DNA of 6,288 nt, taken from a candidate division TA06 bacterium SM23_40. Its GTDB lineage: Bacteria; LJUI01; SM1-40. Positions 1 to 5,228 of this stretch are shown here, piece by piece. The position numbers were made by a program, and so were the translations under genes. The number at the start of each line of letters is the position of its first letter. Within the stretch, counting starts at the first letter, position 1. The notes beneath the pieces were generated by a model. That model saw nothing but the letters and a program-made list of their open reading frames with translations. It made no database searches and was not told where the DNA came from. The stretch is from NCBI GenBank assembly GCA_001303705.1, contig LJUI01000143.1, positions 1 to 6,288 on the forward strand, in the 5' to 3' direction.

Positions 1-1569
1 ACGGCGAGGACTGCTCCCAGAGGTTCGTACGTTATCCGCGATCTCGCCCCATTCGGCTGGGTACAGGTCGGCAATCTGGCCGGGGCGAAGCAGGTCTTCT
101 CTCTCATCGAGCTCGAGGACGGGACGCTTCTGGCGGGGACAGCGCACGAGGGCAAGGTCTTCAGGTCGCATGATGCGGGACGGACCTGGCAGGAGGCGAT
201 GGCCCTTCCCGGTGCCGAGGTGGTGAGGTCGCTGGCCGTCGATGACGGAGGGACGGTGTTCGCCGGGACATATCCGGGAGCGCGGCTATTTCGAAGCCGG
301 GACAGGAGCGATCGGTGGGAGATGATACACGCCTTCCCGCATTCCCGGGAGATATATTCACTTCTCGCGGTCGGCACTGATACGTTGCTCGTCGGTCTGT
401 ACCCGCCCGCGGCGGTTGCTCATTGCACCGACGGGGGCCGCAACTGGAGCAATCGACAGCTCTTCCCGGACGAGGGTGGTGTCTTCTCGCTTCTCCAGTC
501 TCGCGACGGGACGATCTATGCGGGAACCTATCCGGGGGGGCGCGTCTTCTCGTCCCGTGACCGGGGACGCTCATGGAAGGAGACAGGGGCGCCTGCAGGC
601 GCTCAATATGTGAGAGCGCTTGTCGAAGATGAGGATGGCCGGCTCTTCGCCGGCACTTACCCTCAGGGCCGGGTATTCCGGTCGCTCGACCGCGGACAGC
701 ACTGGGAACTGACCGCCGATCTCGAAGGCGCTGAGGAGACGCTCTGTCTCCTTGCCGTGCGCGACAGGATCCTGTATGCAGGGACAACACTCTTCGGGCA
801 CATTTTCCGGACGACGGACGCCGGGAGTGCGTGGGCCGACGTGTCCGGCGATCTGTGGGGTGAGGGGTTGGCGGATTATGTTCACTGCCTCCTGGAGACT
901 TCGGGGGGAGTGGTCCTCGCCGGAACCTCGGCGACCGGAGACATATTCGCCCTGGGATACGCGCGCAACCGAGTGCACATCTCGCCCGTGTTTGCCCTGC
1001 CCGGCGAGGATGTCCTCTTCCGCGTCGTCGGGTGGGAGCCGGTCGCTGGAGGTGAACCTCCCATAATCAGAATACGGACGGGGCTCGACCCACGACTCGA
1101 GAATGCCGAACCGTGGGAACGATGTCCCCGCCTCGAAAACGGACAGATGCTGGGTGGCGTGTCTTCTGTACGAGAGGGAGACCACTTTCTCCAGTATCGG
1201 ATCGACCTCCCGGACTCCCCATCTGCGATCGTGCCGGCGATTCGAGGAATCTCTATCGGCTGGGAGGCGGGCCCGACGGCCAGAGAGCCATCGGGCCGGG
1301 GGTATCTCCGGCCGCTCGCGGTGCGAGGCGAGGGGCTCGTTCGATTCAGAGTATCGGTTCCCGAAGGGGGATACACCGTCGTCACTGTCCTCGATCGCGC
1401 GGGCAGCATCGTGCGGATCCTCGTTGCGGAGAATCGCCCTGTCGGGGGATTCGATGTCGTCTGGAACGGCAAAAGTCAAGTTGGTGAGATGGTTGATGAG
1501 GGGGTATACATCGTTTCCCTGATGTGGGGGAGGCGGTGTGCCGCGCGCCGATTCGCCTTCCTCCGTTGA
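1..1569 (+). CDS. Exported seven-bladed beta-propeller protein with C-terminal FlgD-like Ig domain (5' end outside window)
   Basis: The frame is open from base 1 to TGA at 1567-1569, giving 522 visible residues; the N-terminus and any signal peptide are missing. Six Asp-box/BNR-like motifs (consensus S-x-D-x-G-x-x-W, for example SHDAGRTW and SRDRGRSW) begin at visible residues 56, 99, 142, 185, 228 and 271, exactly 43 residues apart. Seven GT-x4-G-x-(V/I/L)-F-type strands precede or follow them, which fits a seven-bladed propeller whose last blade lacks the Asp box. Residues about 325-425 look like a beta-sandwich (FLQYRIDL followed by IRGISIGW). Residues about 446-522 match a FlgD-type Ig fold (LDRAGSIVRIL, VVWNGKSQVGE, EGVYIVSLMW), ending in RRFAFLR. 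This C-terminal pattern resembles type A sorting domains of the type IX secretion system, so a surface or secreted location is likely but inferred. Asp-box propellers occur in sialidases and in many non-enzymatic proteins; no catalytic residues are evident, so the ligand is unknown. Confidence 0.9.
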   Translation, partial: TARTAPRGSYVIRDLAPFGWVQVGNLAGAKQVFSLIELEDGTLLAGTAHEGKVFRSHDAGRTWQEAMALPGAEVVRSLAVDDGGTVFAGTYPGARLFRSRDRSDRWEMIHAFPHSREIYSLLAVGTDTLLVGLYPPAAVAHCTDGGRNWSNRQLFPDEGGVFSLLQSRDGTIYAGTYPGGRVFSSRDRGRSWKETGAPAGAQYVRALVEDEDGRLFAGTYPQGRVFRSLDRGQHWELTADLEGAEETLCLLAVRDRILYAGTTLFGHIFRTTDAGSAWADVSGDLWGEGLADYVHCLLETSGGVVLAGTSATGDIFALGYARNRVHISPVFALPGEDVLFRVVGWEPVAGGEPPIIRIRTGLDPRLENAEPWERCPRLENGQMLGGVSSVREGDHFLQYRIDLPDSPSAIVPAIRGISIGWEAGPTAREPSGRGYLRPLAVRGEGLVRFRVSVPEGGYTVVTVLDRAGSIVRILVAENRPVGGFDVVWNGKSQVGEMVDEGVYIVSLMWGRRCAARRFAFLR

Positions 1570-1593
1570 AGGGAGGGCCGTCACCGCGTGGTC

Positions 1594-1625
1594 GGCGAAG
1601 GCCCCGGCTGGCGAAGCCCCCGCCT
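1594..1625 (+). repeat. 16-bp tandem duplication in the gap between the first two genes
   Basis: Two adjacent 16-bp units (GGCGAAGGCCCCGGCT and GGCGAAGCCCCCGCCT) match at 14 of 16 positions, and a partial third unit (GGCGG) follows at 1626. The repeat lies in the 81-nt gap before the flippase-like gene. If that gene began at the upstream GTG (1588) the repeat would be coding, but the resulting Pro/Arg-rich N-terminus looks unnatural. It is therefore treated as intergenic. No function can be assigned. Confidence 0.4.
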
Positions 1626-1650
1626 GGCGGAGGTGGAACGAGGACAGCGT

Positions 1651-2628
1651 ATGCGTATGAGTCGATCGAGCGTCTTGGGCATCGCGCTGGCACTGATCAT
1701 CTTCGCCATGATCTTCTTCGCATTTCGTGGCCAGGTCGGCGACACGCTGCGGATCCTCAGGGGCTTCTGCTGGACCTACATGGTGGCGGCATGCGCACTT
1801 GCTTTCTCTAACTACCTGATACGATTCATCCGTTGGGAGTTTCTCCTCCGTCGCGCGGTCGGGCGCGCGGTCGGCGGACCGACACGATGGGCGAGCCTCG
1901 CCATCTTCTTCTCCGGGCTGGCAATGTCGGTTTCGCCGGGCAAGGTCGGTGAGGTTCTGAAGGCGGGACTTCTCAAGGAACTTGCTGGAACGCCACTCAG
2001 GCATTCAACGCCCGTCGTCATCATCGAGCGTCTCGCTGATCTTCTGGGCGTCGTCCTGCTCGCGGCCGTGGGGCTTCCTGCCTTCAGTCAGGCCGGGCCG
2101 ATCGTCGCCGTCCCTCTCGTATTAGTCGCTCTCATCATGCTCGTGCTGTCGAGGGAGCGGCTCTGCCTCTCCGCCCTGAGAGCGATGGGTAGAGTACCGT
2201 TCATAGGTCGCAGTACCGCTGCATTGACCGATGCGTATCGAGCGGGCCGTTCGCTCATCACTCCCTCCTCTCTCGTCGTCATCGTGCCCCTCAGTGTCGC
2301 TGCCTGGTTTCCCGAGTGTCTGGCCCTGTGGGTGATCATCCGCGGGCTCGGTGTCGATCTCTCGCTGCTCGCCGCTACGTTTGCCTATGCCATGGCCACG
2401 CTCGCCGGTGCCGTCACGCTCCTCCCCGGGGGCCTGGGCGCGACCGAGGCAAGCCTAGCCGGGCTCCTCATACTGTGGCACGTCCCCGGCGATGCTGCTC
2501 TGGCTGCCACGCTGCTCGTGCGGGCAGCCACCCTCTGGTTTGCCGTCGCCCTGGGGCTCGTTGCACTCGCGGCCACGAGACTCTCCATCTTCCGGGCATC
2601 GAGTCTCGAAGATACATCCACGGACTGA
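1651..2628 (+). CDS. Multi-pass membrane protein, LPG_synthase_TM / UPF0104 (flippase-like) family
   Basis: This is a 325-residue hydrophobic protein with about eight or nine membrane segments (roughly residues 8-25, 40-58, 81-97, 122-145, 150-167, 205-230, 236-262, 264-278 and 284-308). Family hallmarks are visible: RFIRWEFLLR after the second segment, SPGKVGEVLKAGLL near residue 95, ERLADLLG near 126, and LPGGLGATEASLAGLL near 258. These match the membrane domain of lysylphosphatidylglycerol synthases/flippases (MprF N-terminal part) and stand-alone UPF0104 relatives. The soluble aminoacyl-transferase domain of MprF is absent, so this is not a full MprF. A lipid-flipping or lipid-linked-intermediate role in the inner membrane is inferred from the family. 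The start at ATG 1651 is preferred because GAGGA (1640-1644) lies 6 nt upstream and the first membrane segment follows at once. GTG 1588, with GGGAGGG at 1571-1577, is an alternative adding 21 residues. The 81-nt gap to the propeller gene, with no obvious promoter, allows co-transcription. Confidence 0.9.
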   Translation: MRMSRSSVLGIALALIIFAMIFFAFRGQVGDTLRILRGFCWTYMVAACALAFSNYLIRFIRWEFLLRRAVGRAVGGPTRWASLAIFFSGLAMSVSPGKVGEVLKAGLLKELAGTPLRHSTPVVIIERLADLLGVVLLAAVGLPAFSQAGPIVAVPLVLVALIMLVLSRERLCLSALRAMGRVPFIGRSTAALTDAYRAGRSLITPSSLVVIVPLSVAAWFPECLALWVIIRGLGVDLSLLAATFAYAMATLAGAVTLLPGGLGATEASLAGLLILWHVPGDAALAATLLVRAATLWFAVALGLVALAATRLSIFRASSLEDTSTD

Positions 2629-2713
2629 AGGACCACGAGCGCAGTGATGGTTGTACGGTCGCGCCCGGGATGCCGCACCTGCCCCCTGAGCCTGCCTCGC
2701 GACGATGAGGAAG

Positions 2714-2769
2714 CCCGGGGTTATCAGGGATGCCTGGCAACGTCGTCATCCCCGGGAGGGGCCATTTTT
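2714..2769 (+). terminator. Possible intrinsic terminator after the flippase-like gene
   Basis: CCCGGGG (2714-2720) can pair with CCCCGGG (2750-2756). The inner segment GTTATCAGG can pair imperfectly with CCTGGCAAC, so the arm is long but bulged. A run of five T follows at 2765-2769. The T-run is 8 nt beyond the stem, which is further than usual. The position, about 85 nt after the stop codon and just before the next promoter, suits an end of transcription. Confidence 0.4.
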
Positions 2770-2772
2770 CGC

Positions 2773-2801
2773 TTGACATGTCAGCGAAGATATGGTAGAA
2801 T
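2773..2801 (+). promoter_or_regulatory. Sigma-70-type promoter with extended -10, for the lipoprotein gene
   Basis: A perfect -35 box TTGACA (2773-2778) is separated by 17 nt from TAGAAT (2796-2801), which matches five of six consensus positions. TGG directly precedes the -10 box and forms a TGN extended -10. Transcription should start near 2808. The nearest confident gene downstream begins at 3077, so the promoter implies a leader of about 270 nt. Confidence 0.8.
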
Positions 2802-2807
2802 GCGAAC

Positions 2808-3062
2808 CTCACTAGGGGTGGGGGAATATGTCAGCATGGTGCGAGGTAGAGAGAGGCCGCGACTATCTTCCCGGATCCAGGGGGTGTAGTGTGCGGTATT
2901 TTCTTTCGCCCCGAGAGAAGAGATGTGTAGTAGCCCGAAGGGATCTGCTTCACAGAAAGGGGGGATTCCGAGCAGCGAGGTAAGAGATCCTCGAAGGGTT
3001 CCTGTATTCCACTGTGGCATGTCGGATAGGAAGAGGAGCTTTCTATCCCGACACCAATTGAG
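2808..3062 (+). other. Long untranslated leader of the lipoprotein mRNA, with a possible small ORF
   Basis: About 255 nt lie between the predicted transcription start and the Shine-Dalgarno of the lipoprotein gene. The stretch is purine-rich, with G-runs near 2815-2824, 2879-2883 and 2959-2964. Local pairing is visible: CGAGG/CCTCG (2976-2980 with 2989-2993), CCC-GAA-GGG near 2935, and the stronger hairpin at 3021-3052 listed separately. An ORF of 51 codons (ATG 2828 to TAA 2981-2983) starts about 20 nt after the predicted start site, with AGGGG 9 nt upstream. Its product (starting MSAWCEVERGRDYLPG) is basic and resembles no family I know, so it may be chance or a leader peptide. No known riboswitch class was recognised. 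Confidence 0.45.
3021..3052 (+). promoter_or_regulatory. Hairpin just before the lipoprotein ribosome-binding site
   Basis: GTCGGATAGGAAG (3021-3033) pairs with CTTTCTATCCCGAC (3039-3052) through 13 pairs, with one G-U pair and one bulged C. The loop is AGGAG (3034-3038), itself a Shine-Dalgarno-like sequence. The true Shine-Dalgarno starts only 10 nt after the stem. This could shield or space the ribosome-binding site or protect the mRNA; no T-run follows, so a terminator is unlikely. Confidence 0.5.
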
Positions 3063-3068
3063 AGGAGG
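3063..3068 (+). promoter_or_regulatory. Ribosome-binding site that favours the second of two ATGs
   Basis: AGGAGG lies 2 nt before ATG 3071 but 8 nt before the in-frame ATG 3077. The same AGGAGG-to-ATG distance of 8 nt is seen for the gene at 4250. The second ATG is therefore taken as the start of the lipoprotein. Confidence 0.65.
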
Positions 3069-3076
3069 AAATGAGA

Positions 3077-3835
3077 ATGACTCGACTGACTCTCGCGGCG
3101 GTCATTGTGTTTGCGGTCGCGCTCGTTGGGTGCCAGCAGGAGGCGCCGCTGCCCGTGGCAAGCGATTCCAGCAACCCTGAGGGGCCGTTCTTCGGCTCGG
3201 AGGTGCCGGTCGGTGTGCTCACGCCGGAGTACACCACCGGTTCGGCCATGTTGACCCCCGAGCAGGTCACGCAGTTTTTCGGCATCGACGAAGTGACCCT
3301 CAGCGCGATGGAAGGCCTGGATCATGTCGTCATCGATTGCTGGACCGTCGACACCATGGACTACTATTGGGATCTGCTCCACGAGAACTACAAGTTCTTC
3401 GGTGAGGAGCACATCCGTCACGTCATCTTGTGCAAGCTCAATCAGGGTGACTGGATCACGGCGGACATCGGTTGGTTTGAGTGCAGGGACTTCCAGCCGC
3501 CGCTGCTCCCGTTGAACCAGTACCTGATCGCTATGCTCAATGACGTGGTGTGGGAACCGGTGTACGAGAAGAACTTCTGGCTGATGTGGGTTGACGTGAC
3601 TTCGGGTGGCGTCGGGCTGCCGTGGGGCATCCCGCTCGATTGGGTGGCTGGCGTCGATTTCAACGTGAACACAGCCAATTTCAAGTACGATGATGTGTGT
3701 GGATGGAAGTACCCCGATATGATCATCTTCGGGCCCCATCCGCCGTTCCCGCCACCTCATCCGTTCCCGTTCAGTCTCCCGGGCGAGGATGGCGAGACCA
3801 GGCCGTGGTGTTTCCTGATCAACCCGTGGGACTAG
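3077..3835 (+). CDS. Trp-rich lipoprotein of unknown function
   Basis: The product is 252 residues, or 254 if translation starts at ATG 3071. It opens with a lipoprotein signal peptide: Arg3, a hydrophobic core (LAAVIVFAVA) and a lipobox LVGC with Cys19 as the lipidated residue. It should be anchored in the inner or outer membrane facing the periplasm or surface. I do not recognise the mature domain. It holds 12 tryptophans and five cysteines besides the lipidated one, which could form disulfides after export. Residues 219-232 are a Pro/His/Phe run (GPHPPFPPPHPFPF), and the protein ends in LINPWD. A Ser/Pro linker follows the lipid anchor before the folded part begins near the TPEQVTQFFGI segment. 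It stands alone: a strong promoter and long leader lie upstream and a perfect hairpin lies 30 nt after the stop. Codon use is that of a normal GC-rich gene and there is no sign of disruption. Confidence 0.85.
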   Translation: MTRLTLAAVIVFAVALVGCQQEAPLPVASDSSNPEGPFFGSEVPVGVLTPEYTTGSAMLTPEQVTQFFGIDEVTLSAMEGLDHVVIDCWTVDTMDYYWDLLHENYKFFGEEHIRHVILCKLNQGDWITADIGWFECRDFQPPLLPLNQYLIAMLNDVVWEPVYEKNFWLMWVDVTSGGVGLPWGIPLDWVAGVDFNVNTANFKYDDVCGWKYPDMIIFGPHPPFPPPHPFPFSLPGEDGETRPWCFLINPWD

Positions 3836-3865
3836 AAACGAGATAGGGTCTGATCAGATATCCCC

Positions 3866-3901
3866 GCAGGAGCCTTCGATTCCAGGATCGAAGGCTCCTG
3901 C
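3866..3901 (+). terminator. Perfect 15-bp hairpin terminator after the lipoprotein gene
   Basis: GCAGGAGCCTTCGAT (3866-3880) and ATCGAAGGCTCCTGC (3887-3901) are exact reverse complements around a 6-nt loop, starting 30 nt after the TAG stop. No T-run follows, so it may act as a U-less terminator or 3'-end stabiliser. Because it is symmetrical it could work from either strand. Confidence 0.65.
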
Positions 3902-4067
3902 TGCGTAGTGCCGCTTTCGATGTTTGTGGATGTAGCAGGGGGCATCTCACCCGGATGAGATCGCCTCCGGGAGATCAACTCAAGGACCGATGTCTGATCT
4001 TCGTGCCGCATCTGTTCGATGACATCAGTCCGACATAGATCCATGATAGTGCCTGTCGGCCTAGGGC
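3902..4067. other. Intergenic spacer without a recognisable gene
   Basis: No ORF with a convincing start or composition was found on either strand. One weak hairpin is present: CCCGG (3950-3954) pairs with CCGGG (3967-3971) and, across a 2-nt bulge, ATCT (3944-3947) pairs with AGAT (3972-3975). Nothing else was seen. Confidence 0.4.
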
Positions 4068-4188
4068 TGGTCAGACTCTGTTCTGTAACAGCGAAGTGAT
4101 AATGTCCTATTTAGGTAAAATGGGACATTTCTATTTTGCTAAGAACGGGACAATTCTTATTTGCCTCTACATGGCCAGACTCTGTTCT
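4068..4188 (+). repeat. 17-bp direct repeats flanking the first promoter-linked repeat element
   Basis: TGGTCAGACTCTGTTCT (4068-4084) recurs as TGGCCAGACTCTGTTCT (4172-4188), 16 of 17 identical, enclosing 87 bp. The right copy starts on the base after the second 25-bp unit of the repeat element ends (4171), and its last T is the first base of the -35 box. This arrangement looks like a duplicated insertion target or the product of a local duplication. Confidence 0.6.
4101..4171 (+). repeat. Promoter-linked repeat element, copy A (two 25-bp units plus an inverted half-site)
   Basis: Two tandem 25-bp units lie at 4122-4146 (GGGACATTTCTATTTTGC...) and 4147-4171 (GGGACAATTCTTATTTGC...). The stretch 4114-4171 matches 5155-5212 at 50 of 58 positions. 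To the left, AATGTCCTATTT (4101-4112) is the inverse of the unit head and can pair with 4118-4129 through 12 bp with one G-U pair. The element is AT-rich against GC-rich surroundings. Tandem and inverted copies of a short site suggest protein binding, either by a regulator or by a transposase at an element end. Copy A ends 16 nt before the -35 box at 4188. Confidence 0.75.
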
Positions 4189-4216
4189 TGACTTCCATAG
4201 CTGCGGGGCGTATATT
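4188..4216 (+). promoter_or_regulatory. Sigma-70-type promoter for the small secreted protein
   Basis: TTGACT (4188-4193) and TATATT (4211-4216) are separated by 17 nt, with five of six consensus matches each. The predicted start near 4223 gives a short leader of about 27 nt before ATG 4250. The heptamer TTGACTT is shared with the promoter of the PorV-like gene. Confidence 0.75.
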
Positions 4217-4249
4217 TGGAAGCGACAGAAAAGGGAGGAGGTCGTCCAT

Positions 4250-4801
4250 ATGAAGAGCTGCATAGTGGTTGCCGGCGTTCTATCGCTTCTGGTAGGCCTT
4301 CCCTCTGTGGGCGCGGAAAGCCCGGATGAGGAGAGAGGCGCTGGCGTACAGGCATATTCGGTGCCGACATACCCGTCAGCAACCCTGGAGCGATCCGAAG
4401 GGCTGAGCCTATCCGGGACTCCGGTTGGGTCCGGACTGCCCCGCCGTCCCGGGGTCTCCGTGGGGCGTCTCTCACTCCTCGATCCCTCGAAGATCCGCAT
4501 GGCCCACGGCCTCTCGCTCGGCTTTGTCGGCGGTAGTGGGCAGAGGGGTCGATTTGAGAGCCGGTACCTGAACCGCATCTTCTATCCATTCACGCCCTCG
4601 CTAAGCCTGCGGCTCGATCTCGACTACGTCGTTGAGCCATTCGGATCTGCGAGTCAGAGTGAGATTCTGCCGGGTATGGTGCTCCGTTATGAGCCGAGCG
4701 ACCACCTCCTGCTGCAAGTGCAATACCGTACGTACAGAAACATGCGCTCGAGCTCCTGGTGGGCGAGTGATTTGTCCTCGGATCAGTCTCCACGCTGGTG
4801 A
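4250..4801 (+). CDS. Small secreted protein with outer-membrane-type beta strands, function unknown
   Basis: The product is 183 residues. ATG 4250 is chosen because GGGAGGAGG (4233-4241) lies 8 nt upstream and a standard signal peptide follows: MKSC, hydrophobic IVVAGVLSLLVGL, and probable cleavage after SVGA at residue 22. An in-frame upstream ATG (4136) lies inside the repeat element and before the promoter, so it is rejected. Residues about 25-70 are Ser/Pro/Gly-rich and probably unstructured. Residues 74-160 alternate polar and hydrophobic residues as in beta strands (LSLLDPSKIRMAHGLSLGF, LSLRLDLDYVVEP, MVLRYEPSDHLLLQVQYR). The string LSLLDPSKIRMAHGLSLGF resembles a conserved segment I associate with uncharacterised envelope proteins of Eisenbacteria-like lineages; this is from memory and unverified. 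It is too small for a typical porin, so it may be a periplasmic or outer-membrane-associated beta protein. It has its own promoter and terminator. Confidence 0.85.
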   Translation: MKSCIVVAGVLSLLVGLPSVGAESPDEERGAGVQAYSVPTYPSATLERSEGLSLSGTPVGSGLPRRPGVSVGRLSLLDPSKIRMAHGLSLGFVGGSGQRGRFESRYLNRIFYPFTPSLSLRLDLDYVVEPFGSASQSEILPGMVLRYEPSDHLLLQVQYRTYRNMRSSSWWASDLSSDQSPRW

Positions 4802-4833
4802 CAGGAGCTCAGTCTGATGATCGTCGTTGTGTG

Positions 4834-4871
4834 CAGGCCGCTGTCTGAGAGTGGCCTGTTTGGTTCTTTCC
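4834..4871 (+). terminator. Intrinsic terminator after the small secreted protein gene
   Basis: CAGGCCGCT (4834-4842) pairs with AGTGGCCTG (4850-4858), a 9-bp stem with one G-U pair and a 7-nt loop. It is followed at once by a T-rich tract (TTTGGTTCTTT). It begins 33 nt after the stop codon, a typical position. Confidence 0.75.
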
Positions 4872-4986
4872 GCGAGGAGGTTGGAGCTCTGTGCGGGATC
4901 CCCGCAGAACCGGCGCCGGAGCTGTGAGGGCCATGAGAAGAGGATTTCGTCGGGGCGGGACCTTCTGGCTGGTGCCTTCGAGCGGT
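4872..4986. other. Spacer without a recognisable gene
   Basis: The whole 4802-5384 gap (583 nt) holds a terminator, two repeat copies, a promoter and a leader, but no convincing gene. ORFs crossing it have Arg/Ser-rich compositions with no recognisable domain and poor starts. In this part nothing specific was seen. Confidence 0.4.
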
Positions 4987-5046
4987 GGGGCAACACAGGA
5001 CATGTGCTCTCCGCCAACAACCGGTCATTTCTATTCTGCCGCGCAG
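4987..5046 (+). repeat. Promoter-linked repeat element, copy C (decayed)
   Basis: The stretch aligns without gaps to copy B at an offset of 166. The left flank (GGGGCAACACAGGACAT against GGGGCAAAATAGGACAT) matches at 15 of 17 positions. The second unit (CGGTCATTTCTATTCTGCC) matches CGGACATTTCTAATTTGCC at 16 of 19. The first unit (4997-5021) keeps its ends but has a diverged middle. The two 25-bp units keep their spacing. No TTGAC box follows 16 nt downstream, unlike copies A and B. Confidence 0.55.
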
Positions 5047-5152
5047 ACGGAAGAAGGTCTACACACCATAGCCTGACCACCCCTGGAGGAGGCGTTACAA
5101 GCCGCCTTCGTGGAGAGAGCGGAAGAAGCAGGCAGAGAGAGCTGCCTGTGCC

Positions 5153-5212
5153 GGGGCAAAATAGGACATTTCTATTTTGCTGAGAACCGGACATTTCTAA
5201 TTTGCCTTCACA
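5153..5212 (+). repeat. Promoter-linked repeat element, copy B (two 25-bp units)
   Basis: Units lie at 5163-5187 (AGGACATTTCTATTTTGC...) and 5188-5212 (CGGACATTTCTAATTTGC...). The first contains a perfect inverted repeat, GCAAAATAG (5156-5164) with CTATTTTGC (5172-5180), around GACATTT. In copy A the equivalent arms pair with two G-U wobbles. Copy B ends 16 nt before the -35 box at 5229, exactly as copy A does for its gene. The AT-rich element contrasts with its GC-rich flanks. Confidence 0.75.
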
Positions 5213-5228
5213 GTGGGGCAAAACGAGG

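Noticed and set aside
571-2004. Long - strand open frame of 477 codons
   Set aside because: It lies opposite the propeller and flippase-like genes, has Arg/Pro/Ser-rich composition and no recognisable domain. Long antisense frames are common opposite GC-rich genes.
2644-2889. + strand open frame of 81 codons after the flippase-like gene
   Set aside because: It runs across the putative terminator and the strong promoter and has no recognisable sequence features.
2808-3062. Known riboswitch or 6S-type RNA in the lipoprotein leader
   Set aside because: No conserved core of a class I can recall was recognised by eye; only unnamed stems were found.
2831-3760. - strand open frame of 309 codons opposite the lipoprotein gene
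   Set aside because: The + strand frame has a signal peptide, lipobox, ribosome-binding site and promoter. The antisense product has His/Arg/Asp-rich low-quality sequence and crosses the promoter leader.
4136-4249. Longer version of the small secreted protein starting at ATG 4136
   Set aside because: It would begin inside the repeat element and upstream of the predicted promoter, has no ribosome-binding site, and would bury the signal peptide behind 38 residues.
4827-5183. + strand open frame of 118 codons between the last two genes
   Set aside because: It overlaps the terminator and two repeat copies, has no ribosome-binding site and its Arg/Ser-rich sequence shows no domain.
4122-5212. 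CRISPR array made of the 25-bp repeats
   Set aside because: The units are directly adjacent without spacers and occur only in pairs, and no cas genes are present.
4101-5212. A complete insertion sequence bounded by copies A and B
   Set aside because: The copies are in direct rather than inverted orientation, and the DNA between them holds an ordinary secreted-protein gene with its own promoter and terminator, with no transposase. A non-autonomous origin of single copies remains possible.
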